Assembly (NCBI RefSeq): GCF_900107045.1
Contig: NZ_FNON01000015.1
Span: forward strand, 62,001-126,000
Source of the DNA: Amycolatopsis xylanica
GTDB lineage: Bacteria > Actinomycetota > Actinomycetes > Mycobacteriales > Pseudonocardiaceae
DNA length: 64,000 bases
Reading direction: 5' to 3'
Shown here piece by piece: positions 8,200 through 16,873 of this stretch. The translations under genes and the position numbers were made by a program. The stretch's first letter is position 1; every line of letters begins with the position of its first letter. The notes beneath the pieces are model-generated. The model was given only the letters and a program-made list of their open reading frames with translations, had not been told where the DNA came from and did not search any database.

Positions 8200-9172
8200 A
8201 CGGCTGGCGCTGGGGTTGGCGGCCCAGGTTGAGGAACTCCTGCTGCTCGCGGTCGTAGCGGTTGGTGAGGCCGGTGCCGTAGCGGTCCCACCAGTTGGCG
8301 GTGTGGCCGCCCTGGCGGGTGGTGGTGTCGCCGTAGATCTCGCGGTCGTACTCAAGGCGGGCGTCGCGGAACTCCTGCTGGAACTGCTCTGGGGTGAGGC
8401 CCTGGATGTGCGTGATGGCGTCCTGGGACAGGCGGCCGCTCTGGACGATGTCGGCGCCCGCCATGTGGTTCATGATCGCCTGCACGCCGCCGGCGCCGCG
8501 CATGTGCGCGCCGGACATGATCGCGGCCTGGACACCGGCGTCGGTGAAGTGCAGCGCGCCCGCGCGGCGGGCGTTGGCGGTCATCAGCTCGCTGACCACG
8601 GCGCGTTCCTCCGCGCTGCCGACGCCGTACTGGTTGCGCGCGGCCATGATCCGGTCGTAGCCGTTGTGCATGCTCTCGCGGAAGCCGTAGGCCTCGCGCA
8701 CGCCACCCTGCTCGCCGCCGACGCCCTCGGAGCGCATGATCGAGTCGACCACGCGCGGGTCGAGCTGCTGCGGTACCACCTGAGGCGCGCCACCGGCCGC
8801 GGCGCCTCCACCGGCCGCCGCACCGGCTGGTGCTTGGGCTTGAGCGGTTTGAGTGCCCTGCTGGCCTTGCTGGCCGCCGTAAGCGCGGGCGGTGGCCTCA
8901 TCGGCGGCCGTGTAGCCGTCGACCACGGCGCGCACGCCCGTGTTGATGTCGTTGATCAGGTGGATGAACTTGCTCAAGCCTCCGACGAGTTGCGACTGCA
9001 GTGCCGTGTTCGCCGACGCGACACTGGCGCCGATCCCCGCGAACGACAGCACGTCGATCACGAGCGTCTCCAGATCACGCACGGTGGACAGTGCCGACGA
9101 GCTCAGGCTCTCCACCGTGCTGGTGATCATGCGAACCTCGGCAGGCAGGACGCTGTAGCTTCCAGCGGACAC
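8198..9172 (-). CDS. ESX-type secreted protein with putative lysozyme-like C-terminal domain
   Basis: 324 residues. The first ~95 form two long helices as in EspC/WXG100-like proteins and end in YTAADEATA, which fits the YxxxD/E type VII export signal. A Gln/Ala/Gly linker (~100-135) leads to a second domain with a SEGVGGEQGG...AYGFRES segment, a helical middle (AAIMSGAHMRGAGGVQAIM) and WWDRYGTGLTNRY near the end. This layout resembles GH108-type muramidases (EGG...YG...helical core...terminal W/R helix), with the Glu of SEG the candidate catalytic residue, but I am not certain of the family. GTG start is fixed by GAGAGGAG upstream. A cell-wall-acting effector is the best guess. Confidence 0.6.
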   Translation of the reverse strand: MSAGSYSVLPAEVRMITSTVESLSSSALSTVRDLETLVIDVLSFAGIGASVASANTALQSQLVGGLSKFIHLINDINTGVRAVVDGYTAADEATARAYGGQQGQQGTQTAQAQAPAGAAAGGGAAAGGAPQVVPQQLDPRVVDSIMRSEGVGGEQGGVREAYGFRESMHNGYDRIMAARNQYGVGSAEERAVVSELMTANARRAGALHFTDAGVQAAIMSGAHMRGAGGVQAIMNHMAGADIVQSGRLSQDAITHIQGLTPEQFQQEFRDARLEYDREIYGDTTTRQGGHTANWWDRYGTGLTNRYDREQQEFLNLGRQPQRQP

Positions 9173-9271
9173 GACAACTCCTCTCGACCCAGCGATGCGT
9201 CTCGAAGAATTTCACCGTTTCGAGCGACTTCCACACGGTCGAAATACCCACTCGTGACGTAGTCTGGCGCG

Positions 9272-9787
9272 GTGAGCGCGGCCGTAGAAATCCCGCCGCC
9301 CGGCGTGTACACGATCGACCCGGCTCGCTCCCGGGTGACTTTTTCCGGCAAGCATCTGTTCGGGCTGACCGTGCGTGGTGGCTTCGCGCTTTTAAGTGGC
9401 CGGATCATCGTCGGTGACCCGCTCGAGGAATCGATGGTGGACGCGGACATCGACGCGGACAGCTTCGACACCGGGAATCGGCAGCGTGACGTCGAGATCC
9501 GCTCACGCCGTTACCTCGACACCGCGCAATATCCGGTGATCGGCTTCCGGTCCGGACGGGTGCGCCCGCACGGCGACGGCTGGCTGCTCGAAGGCGTCCT
9601 CCACGTCCAGCAGGCCACCGGCAAGATCACCATCGTTCCCGAGCGCGCGACCTACGCCGACGGCGTGTTCTCCGCGCGGGCGACCACCAGCGTCGACCGG
9701 ACCGAGTACGGGATCGACACCATGGCGAGCCTCGGCGGCCGTGAGCTGAAGCTGATCGTCGACGTCACCGCCGTCGCGAACCCCTAG
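9272..9787 (+). CDS. YceI-family lipocalin-like protein
   Basis: 171-residue protein with the YceI pattern: opening GVYTIDPARSRVTFSGKH, alternating strands and DRTEYGID near the end. YceI proteins form a lipocalin-like barrel that binds isoprenoid lipids. There is no signal peptide, so it is probably cytosolic. GTG start 9272 lacks a ribosome-binding site; a TAGTCT hexamer at 9260-9265 could be a -10 box of a leaderless transcript. Its stop shares the bases CTAG with the stop of the convergent glycosyltransferase gene. In an envelope locus it could bind a polyprenyl intermediate, which is speculative. Confidence 0.85.
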   Translation: MSAAVEIPPPGVYTIDPARSRVTFSGKHLFGLTVRGGFALLSGRIIVGDPLEESMVDADIDADSFDTGNRQRDVEIRSRRYLDTAQYPVIGFRSGRVRPHGDGWLLEGVLHVQQATGKITIVPERATYADGVFSARATTSVDRTEYGIDTMASLGGRELKLIVDVTAVANP

Positions 9788-11301
9788 CCGATAAGCCCGT
9801 TTTCCGGCGCGGTCGTCAGATAGAGGTTTTGCTCGCCCGTCCACGGCGACGAGATCTTCCAGCCCGCGATGGTGCCCGCGGGCGGGTTGTCCGTCGACTC
9901 CACCAGCAGCAGATCCGGTGTGGTCGGCGGGACGCTCTGGTCCAGGAAGCGGAAGTTCGCGTCGATCAGCGCGCGGGTGAGCGGGCCGCTACGGTTCTTG
10001 CTCTCGTTGATCTCCGGGCCGACCGCGCCACGATCCGAGAACAGGTCGACGATCGTGCAGTCACACGAGTACGCGAGAGCGCCGATCTCGCCCGCGCTGT
10101 GCACCACGCGGCCGTTCGCGATGCGCCCGAGTTCCTCGCCGATCGCGCGATACTGCTCGGAAGTGGCGTGGTTACTGGTGATCGGCGCGAATTCACGCGG
10201 CAGGCCCGGCGAGAGGTAGACGGCGACGCTCGCGGCGGCCATCACCACCACGCCGATCGCGGCGGGCATGCGGTGGCGCGGCACGGCGGCCACCGTCGCG
10301 GCGAGGAAGATCGTCGCGCAGGCGATGCTCGGGCCGTAATACCAGTGATACGGCGGCACTTCCAGCAACGAGTACACGAGATAGTGCAGTGCTCCGCCGA
10401 GAGCCAAGGCGGCAAAGGGAAGCAGCCGCCGCGCGGGCTTCGAGCCGCGCAGCGCCACTACTGTCCACAGTAGACCGACGATTCCGCCTGCGAGCAGCGG
10501 CAGGAACGAAAGCGCGGTGCTCAGCGGAAAGTGCCGGAAGTAGACGAGCGGGCCGTTCGTCACGCTCCATGGTCCCCATGACCGTTGCAGCGTCTTGATG
10601 ATCAGCGTGTCCGGCACCGCGGAGCCCAGGCCCAGCCAGCTGAACAGGAACCACGGCAGCGTCACCGCGAGCGCCGTGAAGAACGTCTGCCAGATGCCTT
10701 CCCAGAACTTCCGGCGCGCGAAGAACAGCACCGCGACCACCACGAGCAGGTCGAGCCTGACCATCGCGAGCAGGCCTGCCGCCAGGCCGAACGCGACCGG
10801 TCGGCGTTCGGCGAAGGCCACCATGAGCCAGCTCAGCCCCGCGATGCCGAGCGGGAGCTCCAGGCCGATCGAGGACACCAGCAGCGGGTTGGCCAGCAGG
10901 AGCATGGTCGCGAGCGGCGCGAACCAGCGCGGCAGGCCGGTGTGCTCGCCGATCCGGCGCAGTCCGAAGTAGGTGACCACCTGGGCCGCCACGAACAGCA
11001 CGCCCGCCGCGAAGACCGCGTCGCGGAAGACGAACGTCAGCGCCGCGACGGCGAGCACGTTCAGCGGCGAGGTGGCGGTGTTGGCCGTGCCGTGTTCGAT
11101 CAGGCCCCAGTGGCCGTGGAAAGCGAGGTTCTTCGCATAGGAAAGCGTGATGTACGCGTCGTCGATGAGGTGCGGCTGCGCCAGCGTGAACAGCACCGCG
11201 GACACGGCGGCCACGCCGGCGGGCACCAGCGATCGGGCGGTCACCGCGGGCCGGGTGGCCACGGTTTCGGCGATAGCAGCAGCGGAACGCATCCCGGTCA
11301 C
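9784..11301 (-). CDS. GT-C family membrane glycosyltransferase (AftB-like)
   Basis: 505-residue protein with about ten membrane helices and, in the first extracytoplasmic loop, the acidic motif DDAYITLSYAKNL that marks polyprenyl-phosphate-sugar-dependent GT-C enzymes. The C-terminal ~110 residues form a soluble extracytoplasmic domain. Mycobacterial AftB, which adds terminal beta(1-2) arabinofuranose to arabinogalactan, has the same layout and lies beside ubiA and glf, as here. A second protein of the type is encoded at 19525-21234, so which is the true AftB is unclear. Stop overlaps the convergent yceI-like stop by four bases. Confidence 0.7.
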   Translation of the reverse strand: MTGMRSAAAIAETVATRPAVTARSLVPAGVAAVSAVLFTLAQPHLIDDAYITLSYAKNLAFHGHWGLIEHGTANTATSPLNVLAVAALTFVFRDAVFAAGVLFVAAQVVTYFGLRRIGEHTGLPRWFAPLATMLLLANPLLVSSIGLELPLGIAGLSWLMVAFAERRPVAFGLAAGLLAMVRLDLLVVVAVLFFARRKFWEGIWQTFFTALAVTLPWFLFSWLGLGSAVPDTLIIKTLQRSWGPWSVTNGPLVYFRHFPLSTALSFLPLLAGGIVGLLWTVVALRGSKPARRLLPFAALALGGALHYLVYSLLEVPPYHWYYGPSIACATIFLAATVAAVPRHRMPAAIGVVVMAAASVAVYLSPGLPREFAPITSNHATSEQYRAIGEELGRIANGRVVHSAGEIGALAYSCDCTIVDLFSDRGAVGPEINESKNRSGPLTRALIDANFRFLDQSVPPTTPDLLLVESTDNPPAGTIAGWKISSPWTGEQNLYLTTAPENGLIG

Positions 11302-11359
11302 CGTACACGGTTACCGTGATGTTTTCGTTACCTACTCGGCGTGACCTCGGCCACCCCGG

Positions 11360-11803
11360 TCAGCGGTGATACTCGCCGCCCGGTCGCGCGTCGGCGCCAC
11401 GGCCCGGGCCATGGAACCCGGGCCCACCTGGGAATCCGTCGTGCTGACGGTGGATGCCTGCCCGTCCGTCGCGGGGTCCGTGGCCGTGACCGAACCCGGT
11501 CGCGGCGCCCACGATCCCGCCACCGATCACGAGCCCGAGCACACCGACGGCGACCAGCTGGGTCGCCCGATGCCCCGCGAAGCGCTTGAACTTGCCAGGC
11601 TCACGCGGTTGCTGAGGGTAAGCGGCCTGATATCCGGGCGGGGGCCCGGCGACGGGCGGCGGTCCGGCGGGCGCCTCCGCCTTGGTCTCGGCGGTCTCGG
11701 TCACCGGATGCTCCGGCTGGGCCGCGGGCGTCTCCACCGTCGGCGATTCGGACGCAGCCTGCTCCCCCGCCTTGTTCTGCGGCTTGTCCTGCGGTTCGGT
11801 CAT
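11360..11803 (-). CDS. Small single-pass membrane protein, Pro-rich
   Basis: 147 residues from ATG 11803, preceded by AGGAG at good spacing; the longer frame to 11962 lacks a site. The first ~70 residues are acidic and rich in Pro, Glu and Ala, then a basic stretch (KFKRFAGHRATQ) leads into one membrane helix (VAVGVLGLVIGGGIVGAATG). The outside tail is rich in His, Gly, Pro and Arg (GHGHGPRDGR). The topology suggests a cytosolic disordered N-terminus and a short metal-binding-like outer tail. No recognised family. It sits between ubiA and the GT-C gene on the same strand. Confidence 0.65.
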   Translation of the reverse strand: MTEPQDKPQNKAGEQAASESPTVETPAAQPEHPVTETAETKAEAPAGPPPVAGPPPGYQAAYPQQPREPGKFKRFAGHRATQLVAVGVLGLVIGGGIVGAATGFGHGHGPRDGRAGIHRQHDGFPGGPGFHGPGRGADARPGGEYHR

Positions 11804-11894
11804 CGTGCACTCCTGGATCTCCCGGGGAACGTCCGCGCTCCCACAATCCAGGGTGACTCGGTTTCCTGTGCCTCGGCTGTGCTGAACCTGTCGA

Positions 11895-12851
11895 TTACAG
11901 ATAGAACGAAAGGAACAAAGTGACCACCCAGGTGGCGCCGAGTACCTGCAGCACCCGGTCACGCAGTGCGATCTCTTCGGGCTCGCCCGCGTTCCCGCTG
12001 TCGACGTCGACCGCGTAGCGCAGGACGGCGACCACGAACGGCACCATCGAGACGACGGCCCAGACCGAGTTGTCGGCCTTCTCCCGCAGCTCGAACGCCC
12101 ACAGGCAGTACGACATGATCAGGATCGCGGCCGAGGTCGCCCAGACGAACCGCAGGTAGCTCGCCGAGTACTTCTTCAGCGACGAGCGGATCTTCGCACC
12201 CGTCCGCTCGAACAGCATGATCTCCGCGTACCGCTTGCCCGCCACCATGAACAGCGAGCCGAACGCGGTGACCAGCAGGAACCACTGCGACATCGCGATA
12301 CCGGCGGCGACACCACCGGCGACCGAGCGCATCAGGAAGCCGGAGCCGACGATGGCCAGGTCGACCACCGGCTGGTGCTTGAGGCCGAAGCAGTAGCCGA
12401 GCTGAACGGCTTCGTAAACGCCGAGCACGACGGCCAGCTGCCAGCTCGCCAGGAACGAGATACCCAGCCCGGCGCCGAAGAACACGACCGCGGCGGCGTA
12501 CGCGACCGGCACCGGCACGATCCCGGCCGCGATCGGCCGGTTCCGCTTGGTCGGGTGCTGCCGGTCGGCTTCGACGTCGACCGCGTCGTTGATGAGGTAC
12601 ACCGAAGACGCGACGAGCGAGAAGGCGATGAACGCGATGATGGCCGCGAACAGCATCTCCTTGCGGTTCGTCGCCGTCGCGAAGGCGAAGAACGGCGCCG
12701 CGAAGACGAGCACGTTCTTCACCCACTGCTTGGGCCGTGCCGTCTTGATGACGCCGCGCACCAGCTTCACCGGCCCACCCGAGGATGGCTCCGGCACGGC
12801 AGGTGCCTCTTCGACGTCATCGCTCGTCGCTGTCTTCGGTGCTTCGCTCAC
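11895..12851 (-). CDS. ubiA: Decaprenyl-phosphate phosphoribosyltransferase (DPPR synthase, UbiA family)
   Basis: 318-residue UbiA-superfamily integral membrane enzyme that transfers 5-phosphoribose from PRPP to decaprenyl phosphate, starting the pathway that DprE1/DprE2 finish. Nine or so membrane helices; the Mg2+/diphosphate motif NDAVDVEADR (N88, D89, D92, D96) is intact. The N-terminal ~28 residues are an acidic Pro-rich extension. Start GTG 12851 overlaps the PAP2 stop by one base (TAGTG), giving tight coupling. Gene order PAP2-ubiA matches Rv3807c-Rv3806c. Confidence 0.95.
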   Translation of the reverse strand: MSEAPKTATSDDVEEAPAVPEPSSGGPVKLVRGVIKTARPKQWVKNVLVFAAPFFAFATATNRKEMLFAAIIAFIAFSLVASSVYLINDAVDVEADRQHPTKRNRPIAAGIVPVPVAYAAAVVFFGAGLGISFLASWQLAVVLGVYEAVQLGYCFGLKHQPVVDLAIVGSGFLMRSVAGGVAAGIAMSQWFLLVTAFGSLFMVAGKRYAEIMLFERTGAKIRSSLKKYSASYLRFVWATSAAILIMSYCLWAFELREKADNSVWAVVSMVPFVVAVLRYAVDVDSGNAGEPEEIALRDRVLQVLGATWVVTLFLSFYL

Positions 12852-13354
12852 TAGCGCTTTCCCTCAAGCCGGAACCTCTTGCGCAGGATGCCCCCGAGTG
12901 CCCCGCCGAGCACAGCGCCCGCCAGCACGTCGGTCGGGTAGTGCACGCCGAGTACCAGCCGCGAGGCCAGCATCGGCGGGACCAGGGCGGGCACCAGGTT
13001 ACGCCCGGTCAATCCGGAGTAGAGCACCGCCGCCGCCGTGGTCGACGTCGCGTGCGAGGACGGGAAGCTCAGCTTGCTGGGAGTTCCGACGTGGACCTCG
13101 ACAGCCGGGTCGTCGGGGCGGGGCCGCCGGACGACCCGCTTGATCGCGATGGACGCGGCGTGCGCGCCCACCACCCCGGCCGAAGCGATGAGCCACTCAC
13201 GGCGCCGCTCCTTGTCGACGGCGGCGCCGATCAGGCCCGCCGCGAACCAGCCCGCGCTGTGCTCACCGAAGTGGGACATGCCGCGGGCGGCTTTGATGGT
13301 GGCAGGGCGTGCGAGCACGCCCTGCACCTTCGCCAGCAGGGCGATCTCAGCCAT
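12851..13354 (-). CDS. PAP2-family phosphatase (DPPR phosphatase candidate)
   Basis: 167-residue membrane phosphatase with the three PAP2 motifs: KRVVRRPRP, PSSHATS and SRLVLGVHYPTD. In mycobacteria the equivalent gene (Rv3807c) lies between ubiA and the galactan genes and is proposed to remove the 5-phosphate of decaprenylphosphoryl-5-phosphoribose before DprE1 acts. ATG 13354 is chosen: it overlaps the last codons of glf and has GGACGG upstream, whereas the longer frame to 13381 would overlap more. Translationally coupled both to glf and to ubiA. Confidence 0.9.
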   Translation of the reverse strand: MAEIALLAKVQGVLARPATIKAARGMSHFGEHSAGWFAAGLIGAAVDKERRREWLIASAGVVGAHAASIAIKRVVRRPRPDDPAVEVHVGTPSKLSFPSSHATSTTAAAVLYSGLTGRNLVPALVPPMLASRLVLGVHYPTDVLAGAVLGGALGGILRKRFRLEGKR

Positions 13355-14570
13355 CGAGCGAACCGTCCAGCGGCGCGCCATCGGTCAGGTGCGGCGCGAT
13401 CTTGTTGTCGAAGGCCGACAGCGCCGAGCCGATCGCCATGTGCATGTCGAGGTACTTGTAGGTACCGAGACGACCGCCGAAGAGCACGTTGCGCTCGCGC
13501 GCCTCGACCTTGGCCAGCTCGCGGTAGGCCTCGAGCTTCTCGCGGTTCTCCGGCGTGTTGATCGGGTAGTAAGGCTCGTCCTCTTCCTTGGCGAAGCGGG
13601 AGAACTCGCGGAAGATGACCGTCTTGTCCTTGGGGTAGTCCCGCTCCGGGTGGAAGTGCCGGAACTCGATGATGCGGGTGTAGGGGACCTCTTCGTCGTT
13701 GTAGTTGACGACCGAGGTGCCCTGGAAGTCACCGGTCTCGGCGACCTCGGACTCGAAGTCGACCGTGCGCCAGGTGAACCGGCCCTCGGAGTAGCCGAAG
13801 TAGCGGTCGAGCGGTCCGGTGTAGACGGTCGGGGTGCCCGCCGGGATGTGCTCGCGCACGTCGAAGTAGTCGACGTTCAGCCGGATCTCGATGTTCTCGT
13901 GCTCGGCCATCTTCTCGAGCCACGCGGTGTACCCGTTGACGGGCAGGCCCTCGTAGGTGTCGTTGAAGTACCGGTTGTCGAAGTTGTAGCGGACCGGCAG
14001 GCGCGTGATGATGTTCGCGCCCAGGTTCTTGGGGTCGTTCTCCCACTGCTTCGCGGTGTACCCGCGGATGAAGGCTTCGTAGAGGGGACGGCCGACCAGC
14101 GAGATGGCCTTCTCCTCGAGGTTCTCCGCCGCGTCGGTCTGGAACTCCGACGCCTGCTTGGCGATGAGCTCGCGGGCCTCGTCGGGGGTGTGGGACTTGC
14201 CGAAGAACTGGTTGATCAGCGCCAGGTTCATCGGGAACGAGTAGACCTGGTCCTTGACGCGCGCGAAGACACGGTGCTGGTAGCCGGTGAACTCGGTGAA
14301 CTGGGTGACGTAGTCCCAGACCCGCTTGTTCGAGGTGTGGAACAGGTGCGCGCCGTAGCGGTGCACCTCGATGCCGGTCTCGGGCTCGGCCTCGGAGTAG
14401 GCGTTGCCACCGATGTGGTGGCGCCGCTCCAGCACAAGGACCTTCTTGCCGAGCTGCGTGGCAGCCCGTTCGGCCACGGTCAGGCCGAAGAAACCGGAGC
14501 CAACTACGATCAGGTCGTAGCCGGTGAAATCGTCTTCAGTAATCTGGGCGGGGTTCGTGTGCGCGCTCAC
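13347..14570 (-). CDS. glf: UDP-galactopyranose mutase Glf
   Basis: 407-residue FAD flavoenzyme converting UDP-galactopyranose to UDP-galactofuranose, the GlfT2 donor. The Rossmann FAD motif is LIVVGSGFFGLTVAERAA, and other conserved parts are HHIGGNAY, RYGAHLFHTS, FIRGYTAKQW and the C-terminal GRLGTYKYLDMH. GTG start at 14570. It heads the minus-strand operon glf-PAP2-ubiA-(small TM protein)-GT-C. Unlike M. tuberculosis, glfT2 is not next to glf but lies 8 kb away with gtrA. Confidence 0.96.
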   Translation of the reverse strand: MSAHTNPAQITEDDFTGYDLIVVGSGFFGLTVAERAATQLGKKVLVLERRHHIGGNAYSEAEPETGIEVHRYGAHLFHTSNKRVWDYVTQFTEFTGYQHRVFARVKDQVYSFPMNLALINQFFGKSHTPDEARELIAKQASEFQTDAAENLEEKAISLVGRPLYEAFIRGYTAKQWENDPKNLGANIITRLPVRYNFDNRYFNDTYEGLPVNGYTAWLEKMAEHENIEIRLNVDYFDVREHIPAGTPTVYTGPLDRYFGYSEGRFTWRTVDFESEVAETGDFQGTSVVNYNDEEVPYTRIIEFRHFHPERDYPKDKTVIFREFSRFAKEEDEPYYPINTPENREKLEAYRELAKVEARERNVLFGGRLGTYKYLDMHMAIGSALSAFDNKIAPHLTDGAPLDGSLDG

Positions 14571-14614
14571 GGGCTGTCAGGGTACGCAAGTGCGCACCGT
14601 CATCCGCACAGCCC

Positions 14615-14643
14615 TTGACATCACGACGCACAGTAACTAGACG
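14615..14643 (+). promoter_or_regulatory. Candidate sigma-70 promoter
   Basis: TTGACA (14615-14620) and TAGACG (14638-14643) are 17 bases apart. Transcription would start near 14650, a few bases before GTG 14657. The TTG that would otherwise be read as an upstream start codon is thus more likely the -35 box. Confidence 0.5.
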
Positions 14644-14656
14644 AGCGGGACCTGCA

Positions 14657-16630
14657 GTGCCAACACCGGACACGTTCTGGACCTATTCGAGCGCGATCAG
14701 CATCTACCTGGTCGTGCTGGCGGTCCCTGGCGGCCTGATCGGCTGGTCGGCCGGGTTGCGTGGCTGGGCGCTGGCCGGACTGGCGCCACTGCTGACCTAC
14801 ACCGCGACCGGACTCGCCGGTCCGTGGCTCGCGCTCGTCGGCCTGCCGTACAACGTCGGCACGGCCGCCGCCTTCACGCTCTTGCTGGCAGGCGCCGCCT
14901 ACGGGGTCCGCGCGTTCGGCCTGCGCCGCGGCTGGATCCCCGGCGAGGCGCTCGCCGACCGGCCGCCGCTGCCCTGGACCAGGCGCGCGCACCTGGCCGT
15001 CGCGGCCTGCGTGGTGCTGGCGACCGTGCTGTCGGTGATCGTGGTGCTCTCCGCCTCTGGCGGGCCGAACGCGGTCTTCCAGCGCTGGGACACCGTGTTC
15101 CACGCCAACGGCATCCGCTACATCGCCGACACCGGCGACGGCTCGCTGACCGGCATGGGCACCATCAACTGGTACCCAGACGGCTCGTTCTACCCGAACG
15201 CGTATCACCTGGTCGGCGCGCTGGTCTACAACCTGTCCGGCGCGACCATCCCGGCCACGCTGAACGCGATCACCGTGCCGGTGGCCGGCATCTTCGCGCT
15301 CTCGATGGTGACCATGATCCGCCAGTTCGGCGGCCGCGCGGTGTTCGCGGGCTCGGTCGCGATCGTGGCTGGCGCGGCGACGACCGGCGCGTACGAATCG
15401 GTGTCGAGCGGCCTGCTGCCGTTCGCGCTCGGCATCGTGCTGACGCCGCTGGCCGCGGTCGCGTTGCAGCGCTACCTGGTGCGGCCCGCCGTCGACACCG
15501 GCATGGTGCTGGCGCTTTCGGCCGTCGGGCTGCTGTGCGCGCACTCGAGCGCGTTGTTCGGCGCGATGCTGTTCGCGTTCCCGATGGTGGTGCAGCGCTG
15601 GATCCGGCGTGAAGGCCGCGTCGGCCAGGACATCCTGCGGATGCTGCCGGTGATGGCGGCGAGCGGCGTGCTGGCCGCGTTGCAGGTGCTGGGCGCGGTC
15701 GGATTCACCTCCAGCGCGTACCCGTACACCCCGTGGGCGTCGAACATCGAGGTCACCGAGGCGCTGAACCAGCTGCTGAAGTTCCGCCAGATCCTGAACC
15801 AGCCGCAGCTGTGGCTCGCCGGGCTGCTGGTCATCGGGACCCTGAGCTTCCTGACGCTCGGCAAGATGCGCTGGATCGCGGCGTCGGCGCTGATTCTTTC
15901 GTTCATGTTCGTGCTGGTCGCCTGCTATGGCGGGGTGTCGTGGGTGATCACGCTGTCCCGCCCGTGGTGGAACGACCGCTACCGCTTGATGGCGCTGGCC
16001 GCGATCCCGCTGTGCCTGCTCGCCGGGCACGGCCTCGCCGAGATCCAGCGGTGGCTCTCGAAGGCCGTCTCGCACTGGAGCTGGGTCCGCGACAACCCGC
16101 GGGTGCCGGCCAGGCTCGGGCTGGCGTCGGCCGTGCTCGTGCTGATCGCGATGGGCGTGGTGACCCAGGGCTTCTACACGCAGGCCAACGCGACCGCTGT
16201 CGCGTTCCTGTACCACAACGGGCCGGAGTCGAAGGACCGCGAACAGCCGATCAGCGCGTACGAGCTGGAGGCCATGGCGGTGCTGCAGAAGCTGGGCGTC
16301 GGGCCGGACGAGCGCGTGCTCAACGACCGTGTCGACGGCTCGGCGTGGGTGTATGCGATCACCGGCATCAAGCCGACCGCGGGCCACTACGACACCGGCG
16401 TCCCGCCGAAGGACGCCGAATACCTGGCCGATCATTTCCGTGAGTTCGACACCGATCCCGAGGTGCGCGCGGCGGTGAAGCGGCTGAACATCCACCGGGT
16501 GTTCCTCGGCCACGGCTCGATCAAGCCGTACATGCACCGCGCGCCCGGCCTGCGTGACCTCGACGGCCTGGACTTCCTGCGCCGCGAGTACGCGAACCCG
16601 AACGCGGTCATCTACACGATCATCAAGTAG
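14657..16630 (+). CDS. DUF6541-like polytopic membrane protein
   Basis: About 657 residues from GTG 14657 (the open frame reaches TTG 14615, which looks like a promoter box). Roughly 13 membrane helices are followed by a soluble C-terminal domain of ~130 residues (from ELEAMAVLQKLGV). An extracytoplasmic loop after helix four carries RWDTVFHANGIRYIADTGD and WYPDGSFYPNAYH, the pattern of the DUF6541/GT-C-like proteins common in actinobacterial envelope loci. It is divergent from glf. A glycosyltransferase using a lipid-linked sugar is plausible, but substrate and activity are unknown. Confidence 0.75.
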   Translation: MPTPDTFWTYSSAISIYLVVLAVPGGLIGWSAGLRGWALAGLAPLLTYTATGLAGPWLALVGLPYNVGTAAAFTLLLAGAAYGVRAFGLRRGWIPGEALADRPPLPWTRRAHLAVAACVVLATVLSVIVVLSASGGPNAVFQRWDTVFHANGIRYIADTGDGSLTGMGTINWYPDGSFYPNAYHLVGALVYNLSGATIPATLNAITVPVAGIFALSMVTMIRQFGGRAVFAGSVAIVAGAATTGAYESVSSGLLPFALGIVLTPLAAVALQRYLVRPAVDTGMVLALSAVGLLCAHSSALFGAMLFAFPMVVQRWIRREGRVGQDILRMLPVMAASGVLAALQVLGAVGFTSSAYPYTPWASNIEVTEALNQLLKFRQILNQPQLWLAGLLVIGTLSFLTLGKMRWIAASALILSFMFVLVACYGGVSWVITLSRPWWNDRYRLMALAAIPLCLLAGHGLAEIQRWLSKAVSHWSWVRDNPRVPARLGLASAVLVLIAMGVVTQGFYTQANATAVAFLYHNGPESKDREQPISAYELEAMAVLQKLGVGPDERVLNDRVDGSAWVYAITGIKPTAGHYDTGVPPKDAEYLADHFREFDTDPEVRAAVKRLNIHRVFLGHGSIKPYMHRAPGLRDLDGLDFLRREYANPNAVIYTIIK

Positions 16631-16635
16631 TAACC

Positions 16636-16684
16636 GGGATAAAGCGGGCTTTACTCCGCTGCGGGATAAAGCCCGCTTTATCCC
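16636..16684. repeat. GGGATAAAGC-type inverted repeat, copy 1
   Basis: GGGATAAAGCGGGC (16636-16649) is complementary to GCCCGCTTTATCCC (16671-16684). Begins five bases after the stop of the DUF6541-like gene. Same core as the elements at 49815-49871 and 61460-61525, but the middle is degenerate. Probable terminator. Confidence 0.75.
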
Positions 16685-16698
16685 GCCACAAACAGGTA

Positions 16699-16745
16699 GT
16701 GGCTCTACTGGCCACGGCTGCCCCTGCCGTGGCCAGTAGAGCCAC
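16699..16745. repeat. Long perfect hairpin
   Basis: 20-bp perfect arms, GTGGCTCTACTGGCCACGGC (16699-16718) and its complement (16726-16745), with a 7-base loop, 14 bases after the previous inverted repeat. Sits between convergent genes; probably terminates the minus-strand oxidoreductase transcript or read-through from the + side. The remaining 128 bases to the next stop show nothing recognisable. Confidence 0.75.
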
Positions 16746-16873
16746 CGTCCCCCATTCACCCCCGGGGTGAACTCGTGTGCGGGATCACTCCCGCTTCCCC
16801 CTGTTGTGTTCTACCAGTTGACGTCCGTGACCGGAAATCGGTTTCCTCTGATCGGCACTGTCACCCGATCGGA

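Noticed and set aside
14615..14656. TTG at 14615 as start of the DUF6541-like gene
   Set aside because: TTGACA with a 17-base spacer to TAGACG looks like a promoter, and the GTG at 14657 lies just downstream.
16636..16745. CRISPR-like repeats
   Set aside because: Two different hairpins occur once each here; there is no regular repeat-spacer pattern and no cas gene.
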